DNA of 12,714 bases. It comes from Elusimicrobiota bacterium (GTDB taxonomy: Bacteria > Elusimicrobiota > Elusimicrobia > F11). Shown in pieces: positions 1 through 7,044 of this stretch. Numbering within the stretch: position 1 is the first letter of the stretch; the number at the start of each line of letters is the position of its first letter. The position numbers were made by a program, and so were the translations under genes. The notes beneath the pieces are model-generated. The model was not told the origin of the DNA, ran no database searches, and saw nothing but the letters and a program-made list of their open reading frames with translations. The stretch covers positions 1-12,714 of the forward strand of contig JAKLIS010000009.1 of the NCBI GenBank assembly GCA_022709485.1. Direction: 5' to 3'.

Positions 1-2
1 TT

Positions 3-3000
3 CGACTGAACTATTCGGAAACCTGGCTGGTGAAAGACGCGGATCCTTATCTAGACACCGTGGCGTTTGATTTTGCGGTCAGAGGCAATCGCAATCTAGG
101 ATTTGCGTGGGGAGGTGACGCCGTTCAAGTGGAAGTTCGAAAACGCCATTGGTATGCCGATGATCACCGTGTTTTAGCCCACATTGAAACCCTTCAGCGC
201 AAGGAGAGAATAGACATCGCCCAGTGGATGCCCAGTGGCCAGGACACCAATTCCGCTCTCCGCGTGGACCGGGGTCAAGTCTATGTATTCAGTCAATTGG
301 AAAAACTGGGAATGCGGCTTGAAAAGGGCCGGGAAGTTGGATTTTCATTCCCGGATGCTCGTGACAACTGGGAGCTCTACAATGAAGAGTCCCTCCAAAT
401 TTGGCATCAATATAATGCCGGAACTCAAATGGACGACGCGTACGTATATTGGGATGGACTTTACACTTACGAAAACCGGTGGACCAAGGTTTCTCCTTCA
501 GGCAATCATCGTATGCGGGCCTCCTCCGGATACGTAAACGCAGGATCAAGCCTCTATTGGAATAATTGGTATTCGCAAGGGCGTCTCGGATTTATCGGTT
601 CAGGAAACACATTCGGCGTTCCCATTGTGAAAGGTTACGGTCTGGATGCGATGGCGAATGGTTTGAGCCTTAATCCATTTGAAGATGGGGCCGATATCCG
701 TGAGGATCCCATTTGGCGACCGCTTTATTTTAGGCCGGGGGGCGGCGCCGGGAAAGTTCTTGGAAATTACAACCCGTCGGAATGGCCCGATTATGATCCC
801 TGGAGCTACTTAAATGCGTTCATAGACGGAATTGAAGCGTTTTGGGCCGCTTTGGCGGGGCGCGATGAAGAACCCCGGCGGGAAAAAGAAGCCGGGCCGG
901 GTTCCATTGTCGGCGGGAATAAGGCAGAGAAAGCCCGTCGTTCAGGCGAAGCGCAAAGCAAAGATCAGGTTGGAACTCGAAGAGAAGAAGGAAAGACAGA
1001 GTCTCCCGTTTCTGGGGACAATGCAGGCCCTGCTAAGGTTGTGCGTGACAGTACGAGAACGTCAGAAGACCAAAAGGCCTCAGGGCCAGCCGAATCTGTT
1101 CTTGCTACTCGAGCGGCTCCATCGGATCAAGGCAAAGATGATTTTGAGAATATCTTTGATGTATTCGATCTGGGATCTGATGGCGGAACCACGAATTTTG
1201 AACAGAAGGCTGATGAAAATGAAATTGAGGCCGTGGCAAGAATCGATAAGGGCATTTCTGAACCTTCCCCGTTAGAAGGGAAAACTTCGGAAGAAAAGCC
1301 GAAAATACCTGACGCCAAAGAGGACTCTGAAATTATGGCATGGGTCGGTGTGGGTACTCGGTTAGGTGTTCAAAATAATCTTTCAAATACTCCGTCCGCT
1401 GTGAAGCCAGGGGGGGGGATCAATGGGATCGTGACGGGAGAGAATATTTCGAGAGATGCGGTTCCTCCCACAGCTCCAAAAATTCCTGGAGGGGCCCCTC
1501 GGGTAATTGAAGCAGAAAACGCAATAGTTTTACCGAATGCTACTGAACCAACCCGGACTGGCGTGAGAACGCCTAAAGTGGGCCAAGAAAACGTGGCTCA
1601 AAAAGGTCAACCTGTCCCAGGCCAGAAGCCAACGGGAAAACCTGAGCCCCAACCGTCTAAAGGAACGGAAGGCGCTCCTGGAGTGGCAGGCCAAGTCGTC
1701 ACCCCCGGCCAAGAATTTTCAATTCCACGAATGGTGGGCTCGGCTCTTTCCCTGATGGGCCCTATAGCGGCGTACATGGTCAACACAGGAGGAGTCCTAT
1801 TTCAATCTATCCGGCCCACCATGCCGGGTCGGTATGCCGAAGGTCGCCAGGAAAGAACGGGAAGGCCCGGAATTCCAACGCCCCCGATAATGAGTCAAAG
1901 CGGTCTTTTCAGCGGGTTTGGACCGCCGCCTTCCATGCAGGCCCCCGTTCAAGAAAAAACCGGCCGGGACCATCGCGGCCGCAAAGCGCGTCAAGAAGAA
2001 GCCGGGTTGGGTAACCTACAGATGGGGAGAGGACAAGCCGGCGCCCAACCTGCTCAAGCTTTGCCCGGTAAATTCCCTATGGGAAAAGTCCAAGGAGGTG
2101 AAAAACCGGGCAAGGCGGGTGTGTTTGGCGGGAAAGATGAACCGGCCAAATTAAGAGCCGCGCGAGAACCGGCAAAACCCTACTTGGTGGAACGAGAGGC
2201 GGCGCAGATCAAAGGGGTTTTTGTGGGCGCCGACGGGAAGAAACATCTGGGCGATTTTCGTTTGAGCGTGGACACTCAGGGCCGGTTAAGCTTGACTCTT
2301 TTGAATGCTCAAACTCCCGTCAATGGACCCGTTTGGTTGAGACTTGAAAACGCGAAGCAGCCCGTGTATGTCAAACTCACGAATGGAGTTGTTGAAGTGT
2401 CCGGTAAGGCGGGCGCGGGGGCGGCAGCCGCCCTTCTTTCCAATTTGCGGCGAATGGAGCCTTATGGGACGGCTCTTCTCATCGCGCGGCCAGAAGCGTC
2501 AGGCCGATTCAGTTTGGAAGCGGTCACTTTCATCGACAAAGGAACCTTAAGGCTCATTAATCCTATCACGGGCCGTGAGGTGCCCATCGAGAGCCGCGGC
2601 CGGCTCATTCTTTGGACTCCCTCCGGCCGAGTTGTGGTGACCGCGCCGACGCGGAAGGCCGAAGGAGGGGTCCTTCACCTGCTCAAATCTGAAAGTAAAA
2701 TGGCCCAGTATCAATTTTTGACGAGCCTTCCCCCGGGACCTATTCTCGAAGATAAGGTCAATCTGGCTGAAACCACTCTGTTGGTGGATAGCAAAGGTAA
2801 TATTTTCAAATTCGATTTCTGGAAGGGCCAAGGTCCGGCCGCCGCGCAAAACCGTTTGCGGGCCGCGGCTCCGGGTCCCGCCATTATGGTTGTCCCCGGA
2901 GGGCTCAAAGGGGCCATTGTGGAGCGAAACAGGGCTGTGCGCGGAACGGTTCGGGCGGACGGCGGGGGACCTGCCATAAAAGTCCCTCGGTTCCAATTGC

Positions 3001-4436
3001 CCGGCCCCAAGCCGCCTCTTGTTATCGGTCCCCAGTTTAGAGCGATTTTTTCTCAGATGCCCATGGCGCCCATGTGGAGAATGCCCGCTCCTTTCTTGCG
3101 GGCGGGGGCCATGAGCCCGCCCATTCTAAACAGGCTCATTCTCAGCATGCCTTTTAATCTTCGCTTCGCGCTTTTGAACATCAATAAATTTCATGTGAAG
3201 GAAATCGCGCGGCGGGCGGCCGAGGCTAATTTCTTTGTTCAAAATGTTTTCTTCAATGGTCTGGCAGAATTTATGGCATCCAAGAAAGGATTTAAACCGA
3301 TTGGCGATCCGGGGCGCCGGGGTCAGGAACAGAAACCCAAATCAAATGTTCTTTGGGCGCGGTCTTTCCAGGGTGTTGATTTGAAAATGACGGGTTTGGA
3401 TTTCCAGCGGCTATTGCGAGCCAATCCACTTCAACTCCGGCTTATTTTGAATGACGCCGTTATGAAACTGGGAAGAGCAATCGGGAAGCCTTCGCTGTTC
3501 AATTTAAACCCGATTATTTTTGAAGGTAATGCGTTTCGTATCGCCGTCCGTCAGAACCCTGAGTGGTTCCAAAATGCTCACGTGGCGGTGGTTTTTGAGC
3601 CCTTCTCGAAAGCCCCTCAAGTGGGTTTTATTGGTGAAGATGGAATGATGTGGACGCCCATCGCCAATTTCACACAACTGAAGCAGTTTGATGTTCCGAA
3701 AGTGGAAAAAGGACGCGTGGAGTTGGCGCCTATTCAAAATATGGTTCCCAGAGACAATAGAGCTTTTCAAGTTATTGAAGATGTTAAGCCCATTCATAAC
3801 GAGTCATTTTCCGTCGATGAAAAGCCGGAATTTTCTCGGGCTTTAATTCAAAAAAATCTTTTGCGATTGGGATTTAATGGAGGCGTGTCACTTTCCGATA
3901 CGGTCGAAACCGCGGGGATAGTGACGGCCCATGGAATCCAAATTTTTGACTCCCCCATTGTCCAAGAGTCCCAAGACGCCGTGGAAATTCAGCCGTCCGC
4001 TTATGAAAACGCCGGAAAAGATTTTATCCCGTTCCATACGCATTTGGGGTATCCGGCTGGATTTAAAGGAATGGCCCGATTTGCACCGACAGCCGAGGAT
4101 ATCAACGCCCAAAGAACGATTCTTCTGATTGCTTCCAATAATAAATTCAACGGCGATATGCCGGGGATGATCATCCACGCCTCGGGAGAGATGACCTTCT
4201 TCTGGGTGGGGATGAATAATTCCGACCCCGTGTTTATCCGAGTGGAAACTCCGGGGGGTTTTCGTCAGGAAGGATTTGTCTATGAGTGGGAGTTAGAAGA
4301 AGCGGCTATTACCGGCCGACTTCAGGTTCATCACGCGCCTGGCTTGGGGAATGTGACGCCGGGGTTTGAAACTTTTTGGAATGCCGAGCCCGTTGTTGCC
4401 TGGGACCGGCGGAAAATGATTTGGAGAGAAGATTAA
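3..4436 (+). CDS. 3' part of a giant, mostly low-complexity protein with a C-terminal JAMM/MPN-like domain (5'-partial)
   Basis: The frame is open from the left edge (codon at 3) to TAA at 4434-4436. A GTG at 30 could start it, but the codons before it read as normal protein, so the gene probably begins upstream. Residues below are counted from that GTG. Residues 1-280 are rich in Trp, Tyr and Gly and look beta-rich. 285-560 are charged and disordered. 568-591 are hydrophobic. 600-740 are Pro/Gly/Gln/Lys-rich linker. About 745-960 look like beta-sandwich or repeat strands. About 990-1090 are Pro/Met-rich. Near the end, Glu1293, His1336-x-His1338 and Asp1357 (in PTAED), followed by a strand-like MPGMIIHASGEMTFF, match the JAMM metalloprotease layout. 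I do not recognise the family as a whole. A secreted or surface protein with a processing or effector protease tail is an inference. The gene is convergent with the response regulator across a repeat-filled gap. Confidence 0.85.
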   Translation, partial: RLNYSETWLVKDADPYLDTVAFDFAVRGNRNLGFAWGGDAVQVEVRKRHWYADDHRVLAHIETLQRKERIDIAQWMPSGQDTNSALRVDRGQVYVFSQLEKLGMRLEKGREVGFSFPDARDNWELYNEESLQIWHQYNAGTQMDDAYVYWDGLYTYENRWTKVSPSGNHRMRASSGYVNAGSSLYWNNWYSQGRLGFIGSGNTFGVPIVKGYGLDAMANGLSLNPFEDGADIREDPIWRPLYFRPGGGAGKVLGNYNPSEWPDYDPWSYLNAFIDGIEAFWAALAGRDEEPRREKEAGPGSIVGGNKAEKARRSGEAQSKDQVGTRREEGKTESPVSGDNAGPAKVVRDSTRTSEDQKASGPAESVLATRAAPSDQGKDDFENIFDVFDLGSDGGTTNFEQKADENEIEAVARIDKGISEPSPLEGKTSEEKPKIPDAKEDSEIMAWVGVGTRLGVQNNLSNTPSAVKPGGGINGIVTGENISRDAVPPTAPKIPGGAPRVIEAENAIVLPNATEPTRTGVRTPKVGQENVAQKGQPVPGQKPTGKPEPQPSKGTEGAPGVAGQVVTPGQEFSIPRMVGSALSLMGPIAAYMVNTGGVLFQSIRPTMPGRYAEGRQERTGRPGIPTPPIMSQSGLFSGFGPPPSMQAPVQEKTGRDHRGRKARQEEAGLGNLQMGRGQAGAQPAQALPGKFPMGKVQGGEKPGKAGVFGGKDEPAKLRAAREPAKPYLVEREAAQIKGVFVGADGKKHLGDFRLSVDTQGRLSLTLLNAQTPVNGPVWLRLENAKQPVYVKLTNGVVEVSGKAGAGAAAALLSNLRRMEPYGTALLIARPEASGRFSLEAVTFIDKGTLRLINPITGREVPIESRGRLILWTPSGRVVVTAPTRKAEGGVLHLLKSESKMAQYQFLTSLPPGPILEDKVNLAETTLLVDSKGNIFKFDFWKGQGPAAAQNRLRAAAPGPAIMVVPGGLKGAIVERNRAVRGTVRADGGGPAIKVPRFQLPGPKPPLVIGPQFRAIFSQMPMAPMWRMPAPFLRAGAMSPPILNRLILSMPFNLRFALLNINKFHVKEIARRAAEANFFVQNVFFNGLAEFMASKKGFKPIGDPGRRGQEQKPKSNVLWARSFQGVDLKMTGLDFQRLLRANPLQLRLILNDAVMKLGRAIGKPSLFNLNPIIFEGNAFRIAVRQNPEWFQNAHVAVVFEPFSKAPQVGFIGEDGMMWTPIANFTQLKQFDVPKVEKGRVELAPIQNMVPRDNRAFQVIEDVKPIHNESFSVDEKPEFSRALIQKNLLRLGFNGGVSLSDTVETAGIVTAHGIQIFDSPIVQESQDAVEIQPSAYENAGKDFIPFHTHLGYPAGFKGMARFAPTAEDINAQRTILLIASNNKFNGDMPGMIIHASGEMTFFWVGMNNSDPVFIRVETPGGFRQEGFVYEWELEEAAITGRLQVHHAPGLGNVTPGFETFWNAEPVVAWDRRKMIWRED
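3906..4190 (+). other. JAMM/MPN (JAB)-like metalloprotease domain inside the giant CDS
   Basis: JAMM enzymes are zinc isopeptidases or peptidases. An early Glu acts as general base, and His-x-His plus a later Asp bind zinc. Here Glu1293 lies in VETAGIVTAHG, which resembles the first strand of the fold. FIPFHTHLG supplies His1336 and His1338, and APTAEDINA supplies Asp1357. The Glu-to-HxH distance is 43 residues. The HxH-to-Asp gap is 18 residues instead of the common 10, so there is an insertion with several Gly. A following strand (MIIHASGEMTFFWV) fits the next part of the fold. About 80 residues with no known motif follow to the C-terminus. The assignment rests on motif order only. A degenerate or unrelated HxH protein is the alternative. 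Confidence 0.55.
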
Positions 4437-4480
4437 GTTCCCAGTTCCCGGTTCCCAGTTCTCAGTTGCCCTCACCCCGG

Positions 4481-4501
4481 CCCTCTCCCTAAGGGAGAGG
4501 G
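4481..4501. repeat. GC-rich palindrome (hairpin 1)
   Basis: CCCTCTCCC at 4481-4489 pairs perfectly with GGGAGAGGG at 4493-4501 around a TAA loop: a 9-bp stem with 8 G/C pairs. No T-tract follows on the + strand, so it is not a canonical intrinsic terminator, although the hairpin could still slow polymerase or protect the 3' end of the giant gene's mRNA. Confidence 0.8.
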
Positions 4502-4571
4502 AGCCTGACTTTGAAAATCATCCACCCACAAGAAAGGAATAGGTTTTTTTGGGACCGCGCTTTTATTTTAT

Positions 4572-4595
4572 CCCTCTCCCGCTTGCGGGAGAGGG
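4572..4595. repeat. GC-rich palindrome (hairpin 2)
   Basis: CCCTCTCCCG at 4572-4581 pairs perfectly with CGGGAGAGGG at 4586-4595 around a CTTG loop, giving a 10-bp stem. It shares its stem with hairpin 1 and sits in the opposite inner arm. On the - strand it is followed by an A-rich run, not a T-run, so the response regulator operon does not get a textbook terminator from it. Confidence 0.8.
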
Positions 4596-4611
4596 TCGGG
4601 GTGAGGGTCCC

Positions 4612-4633
4612 AAGCACTAAGCACTAGGCACTG
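4612..4633. repeat. Short heptamer array, AGCACTA type (copy 1)
   Basis: Three tandem units of seven bases (AGCACTA, AGCACTA, GGCACTG) lie just right of the inner arm of the REPIN-like element. The same unit returns at 4699-4740. Confidence 0.7.
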
Positions 4634-4636
4634 TCT

Positions 4637-4679
4637 CTGGGAACTGGGAACTGGGAACTGGGAACTGGGAACTGGGAAC
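4637..4679. repeat. Tandem heptamer array, six perfect CTGGGAA units
   Basis: Six exact copies of CTGGGAA run in tandem, followed by a partial unit. The array is the inverted counterpart of the less perfect GTTCCCA array at 4437-4467, where one G and one T substitution are seen. Perfect identity on this side suggests recent expansion or homogenisation by slippage. Confidence 0.9.
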
Positions 4680-4698
4680 GAGGAAGATTAATTAATCC

Positions 4699-4740
4699 AA
4701 GCATTTAGCACCAGGCACTAAGCACCAGGCACCAGGCACT
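4699..4740. repeat. Tandem heptamer array, RGCACYA type (copy 2)
   Basis: About six units of seven bases with the pattern (A/G)GCAC(C/T)A run up to the 3' end of the response regulator gene. The first unit is degenerate (AGCATTT). Copies differ at the purine and pyrimidine positions, so this array looks older than the CTGGGAA array. An AT-rich 19-bp stretch (4680-4698) separates the two. Confidence 0.75.
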
Positions 4741-4745
4741 TTTCT

Positions 4746-5447
4746 TTAGGATTTCTGCGGCAAATACCTGTACCCGATGCGCTCGACCGTTTCAATTCGG
4801 TTTTCGAACTTGCCTAGCTTTTTCCGAAGCCGGCCCACGTGGACGTCCACGGTTCGCGTGTTCTGGTAAAGCTCATGGCCCCATACCGATTCACAAAGCA
4901 CTTCCCGGGTCAGGACGCTGTTTTTGGCCCGCATGAGGGCCGCCAAAAGCTCGAATTCTTTCGGCGATAAATCGACCGGCTGACCTTCAATTTCCAACCG
5001 ATGTTGATCCAAAAAGAGTTTCACCGGGCCGTCTTCCACAATTCCCGTGACCTCTTCTTTCGGCTTGGACCGCCTCAGCACCGCTTTAATGCGCGCGGTC
5101 AATTCTCCTTGGTTGAAGGGTTTCACTATATAGTCATCGGCTCCAATTTCGAGTCCCGCGATTTTATAGGAGTCCACTGACTGAACCGTCAACATGACCA
5201 CGGGAATATTTAAAAAGGATGGATTATTTCTCAGCTTTTTTATGACTCCGAACCCGTCTTCATCGGGGAGTTGGAGGTCTAAAACAATCAGATCGGGTTT
5301 GTAATGAGGCAATTTTTTGAAAAAATCCGCCGCGGTAGACGCGGAATCGACCATAAATCCATCTCTTTCTAAAACTGTTTCCACCAATCGCCGGATATCC
5401 GGGTCGTCGTCCACCACAAAAACTTTGTGCTTTAAGTTCCCAACCAT
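4746..5447 (-). CDS. OmpR/PhoB-family two-component response regulator
   Basis: This cytoplasmic transcription factor of 233 residues has the usual family length. The receiver domain (about 7-122) has the acidic pocket Asp13-Asp14, phospho-acceptor Asp57 in LIVLDLQLP, Thr87 and Lys109 in the VKPF motif, so it should be phosphorylated normally. The winged-helix DNA-binding domain (about 132-231) has the conserved LSPKEFELL, the recognition-helix region RTVDVHVGRLRKKL and the C-terminal hairpin IGYRYL. ATG at 5447 is preceded by a good ribosome binding site (AGGGGG). The gene follows the kinase after 14 bases, so the two are co-transcribed, and the kinase is the presumed partner. The target genes cannot be told from this window. 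Confidence 0.95.
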   Translation of the reverse strand: MVGNLKHKVFVVDDDPDIRRLVETVLERDGFMVDSASTAADFFKKLPHYKPDLIVLDLQLPDEDGFGVIKKLRNNPSFLNIPVVMLTVQSVDSYKIAGLEIGADDYIVKPFNQGELTARIKAVLRRSKPKEEVTGIVEDGPVKLFLDQHRLEIEGQPVDLSPKEFELLAALMRAKNSVLTREVLCESVWGHELYQNTRTVDVHVGRLRKKLGKFENRIETVERIGYRYLPQKS

Positions 5448-5461
5448 CTTATCCCCCTTTC

Positions 5462-6934
5462 TTAATCCAGATTCAATTTTGCCTTAATTTCGTCCGTTAA
5501 TTTTGGAATTGTGAAAATAAAAGCGGTTCCTTTTCCGTTTAAAGCCGGGCTTTCAATCCAAATTTTTCCGCCGTGCGCTTCAATAATGCCTTTAACGATG
5601 GCCAAACCCAAGCCGGTGCCTTTTTGTTGCCGGGCGAGGCCTTTGTTTGTCTTCACTTGTTCGAATTTGCTGAAAAGCTTTCCCATCATGTCTTTCGGAA
5701 TTCCAACGCCGGAATCTTGAATGGACACCTCTAAATAAGTGGGAAATTCCCGCGCCCCGAATTTAATTTCCCCGTCTTCGGGAGTGAATTTAACCGCGTT
5801 AGACGTTAGATTAATAAAAACCTCAGCCAATTTGTCTTTATCAACAAATGCCAATGGCCCATTGGGGGTGATGGTCGATGAAAATTTAATTTTCTTTTCT
5901 TCCATCTGAGGCTTGAATAATACCTCCATTTCATGGGACAGTTCATATAAAGCCAATGTTTCAGGGACAAGTTTAAGTTTCTGCGCTTCGATTTTGGCCA
6001 CATCCAACAGATTGTCGATGAACCGGCCCAGCCGGACGGTGCTGTTTTTAATAATGGAAAGATAATCTTTTTGGAGATGGGTCAAGGGGCCTCCTGCTTC
6101 TTTTAAAAGCAGGTCCAGGTACCCTCTAATGGAGGTGATGGGAGACCGGAGTTCATGGGTCACGTTTGAAATAAAATCTTGTTTCATTTGATCCAATTCG
6201 CCCAATTTTGAAGCCATTAGGTTGAATTCCGCGGCCAATTCTTGCAGCTCATCTCCGGTGTTGATTTGAATGCGGTGGCCGAGCTTCCCTTCGCCGATGG
6301 TCCGAGCGCCGGTTTTTAAGGTGTCTATGGATCGGGTTAACACCCAAGCCAGAAGAAAGGCGAGACAGACGCCCAAAATAAGTGAAAAAACCAAAGCCGA
6401 TCCGATTTGAACCCGGGCCCCCCGAAGTTTCCCCTGCAAAATTAAATCGCTGTTTTTTTTATCAAAGCCGATTTGAGCGGCTCCGCGGAAAACCGCCGGC
6501 GTCAGGCCAATCATAATAGGAAGAGATAAATTGATTATTTCTTTGCCGTCGGGTTGGGTTAATTTTTGTGTCAGAGGATTTTGATGAGCCCGATACGCCA
6601 GGGCTTTTTCGGTGGGTTCATCATTTAACACTTTGTTGATCATCAACGGATCCGTATGGACAATTACTTTCCCTCCCGGCGATAAAACCATGGCGTAGCC
6701 GATGTCGGGGGTCCGCTTAAGCATGGCAAGGTAGTTCACCATATCCGTTTCATCGTCAATCAACATGGCCTCGCGGGCCACTTGAGCCAAAGAGCGGACG
6801 ATATTTTCCCGGTATTCTTCTTGTTGTTCTTTATAAGTTTTGGTTTGGAACCGGAGGAGGATGGCGCTTAAAGAAAGCGCGACAACCATCACAAGGAAAG
6901 TGGCAAACAATACAAGCTTCGTTTTAAAAGACAT
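5462..6934 (-). CDS. Membrane sensor histidine kinase (PhoR-like, HAMP-HisKA-HATPase)
   Basis: This 490-residue inner-membrane kinase has an N-terminal membrane helix (about 5-27), a periplasmic sensor region (about 28-176) and a second helix (about 177-199). The sensor contains a Cache-like strand turn (SPGGKVIVHTDP). A HAMP linker (200-250) follows, then the HisKA dimerisation domain with phospho-acceptor His260 in SNVTHELRSP. The HATPase domain has Asn379 (N-box, NLTSNAVKFTP), DSGVGIP at 407-413 (G1) and GTGLGL at 439-444 (G2). All catalytic boxes are intact. The signal is unknown. The gene leads the operon with the PhoB-like regulator and is divergent from the receiver-GGDEF gene, whose receiver is another possible phosphotransfer target. 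No good ribosome binding site precedes the ATG at 6934. Lys/Phe residues followed by the first helix support this start. Confidence 0.95.
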   Translation of the reverse strand: MSFKTKLVLFATFLVMVVALSLSAILLRFQTKTYKEQQEEYRENIVRSLAQVAREAMLIDDETDMVNYLAMLKRTPDIGYAMVLSPGGKVIVHTDPLMINKVLNDEPTEKALAYRAHQNPLTQKLTQPDGKEIINLSLPIMIGLTPAVFRGAAQIGFDKKNSDLILQGKLRGARVQIGSALVFSLILGVCLAFLLAWVLTRSIDTLKTGARTIGEGKLGHRIQINTGDELQELAAEFNLMASKLGELDQMKQDFISNVTHELRSPITSIRGYLDLLLKEAGGPLTHLQKDYLSIIKNSTVRLGRFIDNLLDVAKIEAQKLKLVPETLALYELSHEMEVLFKPQMEEKKIKFSSTITPNGPLAFVDKDKLAEVFINLTSNAVKFTPEDGEIKFGAREFPTYLEVSIQDSGVGIPKDMMGKLFSKFEQVKTNKGLARQQKGTGLGLAIVKGIIEAHGGKIWIESPALNGKGTAFIFTIPKLTDEIKAKLNLD

Positions 6935-6944
6935 GAGGGGTATG

Positions 6945-6972
6945 ATGTTACAGAAAGATTGTCCTCGGTAAA
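6945..6972 (-). promoter_or_regulatory. Possible promoter of the kinase/regulator operon
   Basis: Reading on the - strand, TTTACC (6967-6972) and TAACAT (6945-6950) are separated by 16 bases, each matching the sigma-70 consensus at 4 of 6 positions. The ATG at 6934 is only 10 bases beyond the -10 box, so the leader would be very short. That fits the missing ribosome binding site. Chance matches of this quality are common. Confidence 0.25.
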
Positions 6973-7004
6973 AGGCGTTTAAAGGGAGTTTTTTTTAAAT
7001 TTAG

Positions 7005-7033
7005 GTGATAATTCAATTTTACTCTGATATCCT
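7005..7033 (+). promoter_or_regulatory. Possible promoter of the diguanylate cyclase gene
   Basis: GTGATA (7005-7010), 17 bases, then TATCCT (7028-7033) preceded by TGA (extended -10). Each hexamer matches the consensus at 4 of 6 positions. The ATG at 7045 follows 11 bases later with no visible ribosome binding site, again suggesting a nearly leaderless transcript. The rest of the 110-bp divergent gap shows nothing else I can name. Confidence 0.25.
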
Positions 7034-7044
7034 TTTTAAACATT

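Larger units (their letters stand above)
4437..4679. repeat. REPIN-like nested inverted repeat filling a convergent intergenic gap
   Basis: The outer arms are heptamer-type GTTCCCA repeats at 4437-4467 (left) and their complement, CTGGGAA repeats, at 4637-4679 (right). The inner arms are 4469-4489 and 4587-4607, which are reverse complements at 20 of 21 positions. Each inner arm also forms its own hairpin (4481-4501 and 4572-4595), so two REP-like palindromes face each other around an unrelated 70-bp AT-richer spacer (4502-4571). This is the general plan of a REPIN or small non-autonomous element. No ORF lies inside it and no target-site duplication was recognised. It starts directly after the giant gene's stop codon. 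Confidence 0.7.

Noticed and set aside
2547..2996. 149-codon - strand frame, and other shorter frames within the giant gene such as 832-1275 on +
   Set aside because: They are GC-biased shadows of the giant gene's frame, without ribosome binding sites or recognisable motifs.
4481..4595. Hairpins as intrinsic terminators for the convergent genes
   Set aside because: Neither hairpin is followed by a T-tract on the relevant strand, and the T7 run at 4544-4550 has no stem before it. They fit a repeat element better.
4612..4740. CRISPR array
   Set aside because: The repeats are 7-base tandem units with no spacers, and no cas genes lie nearby.
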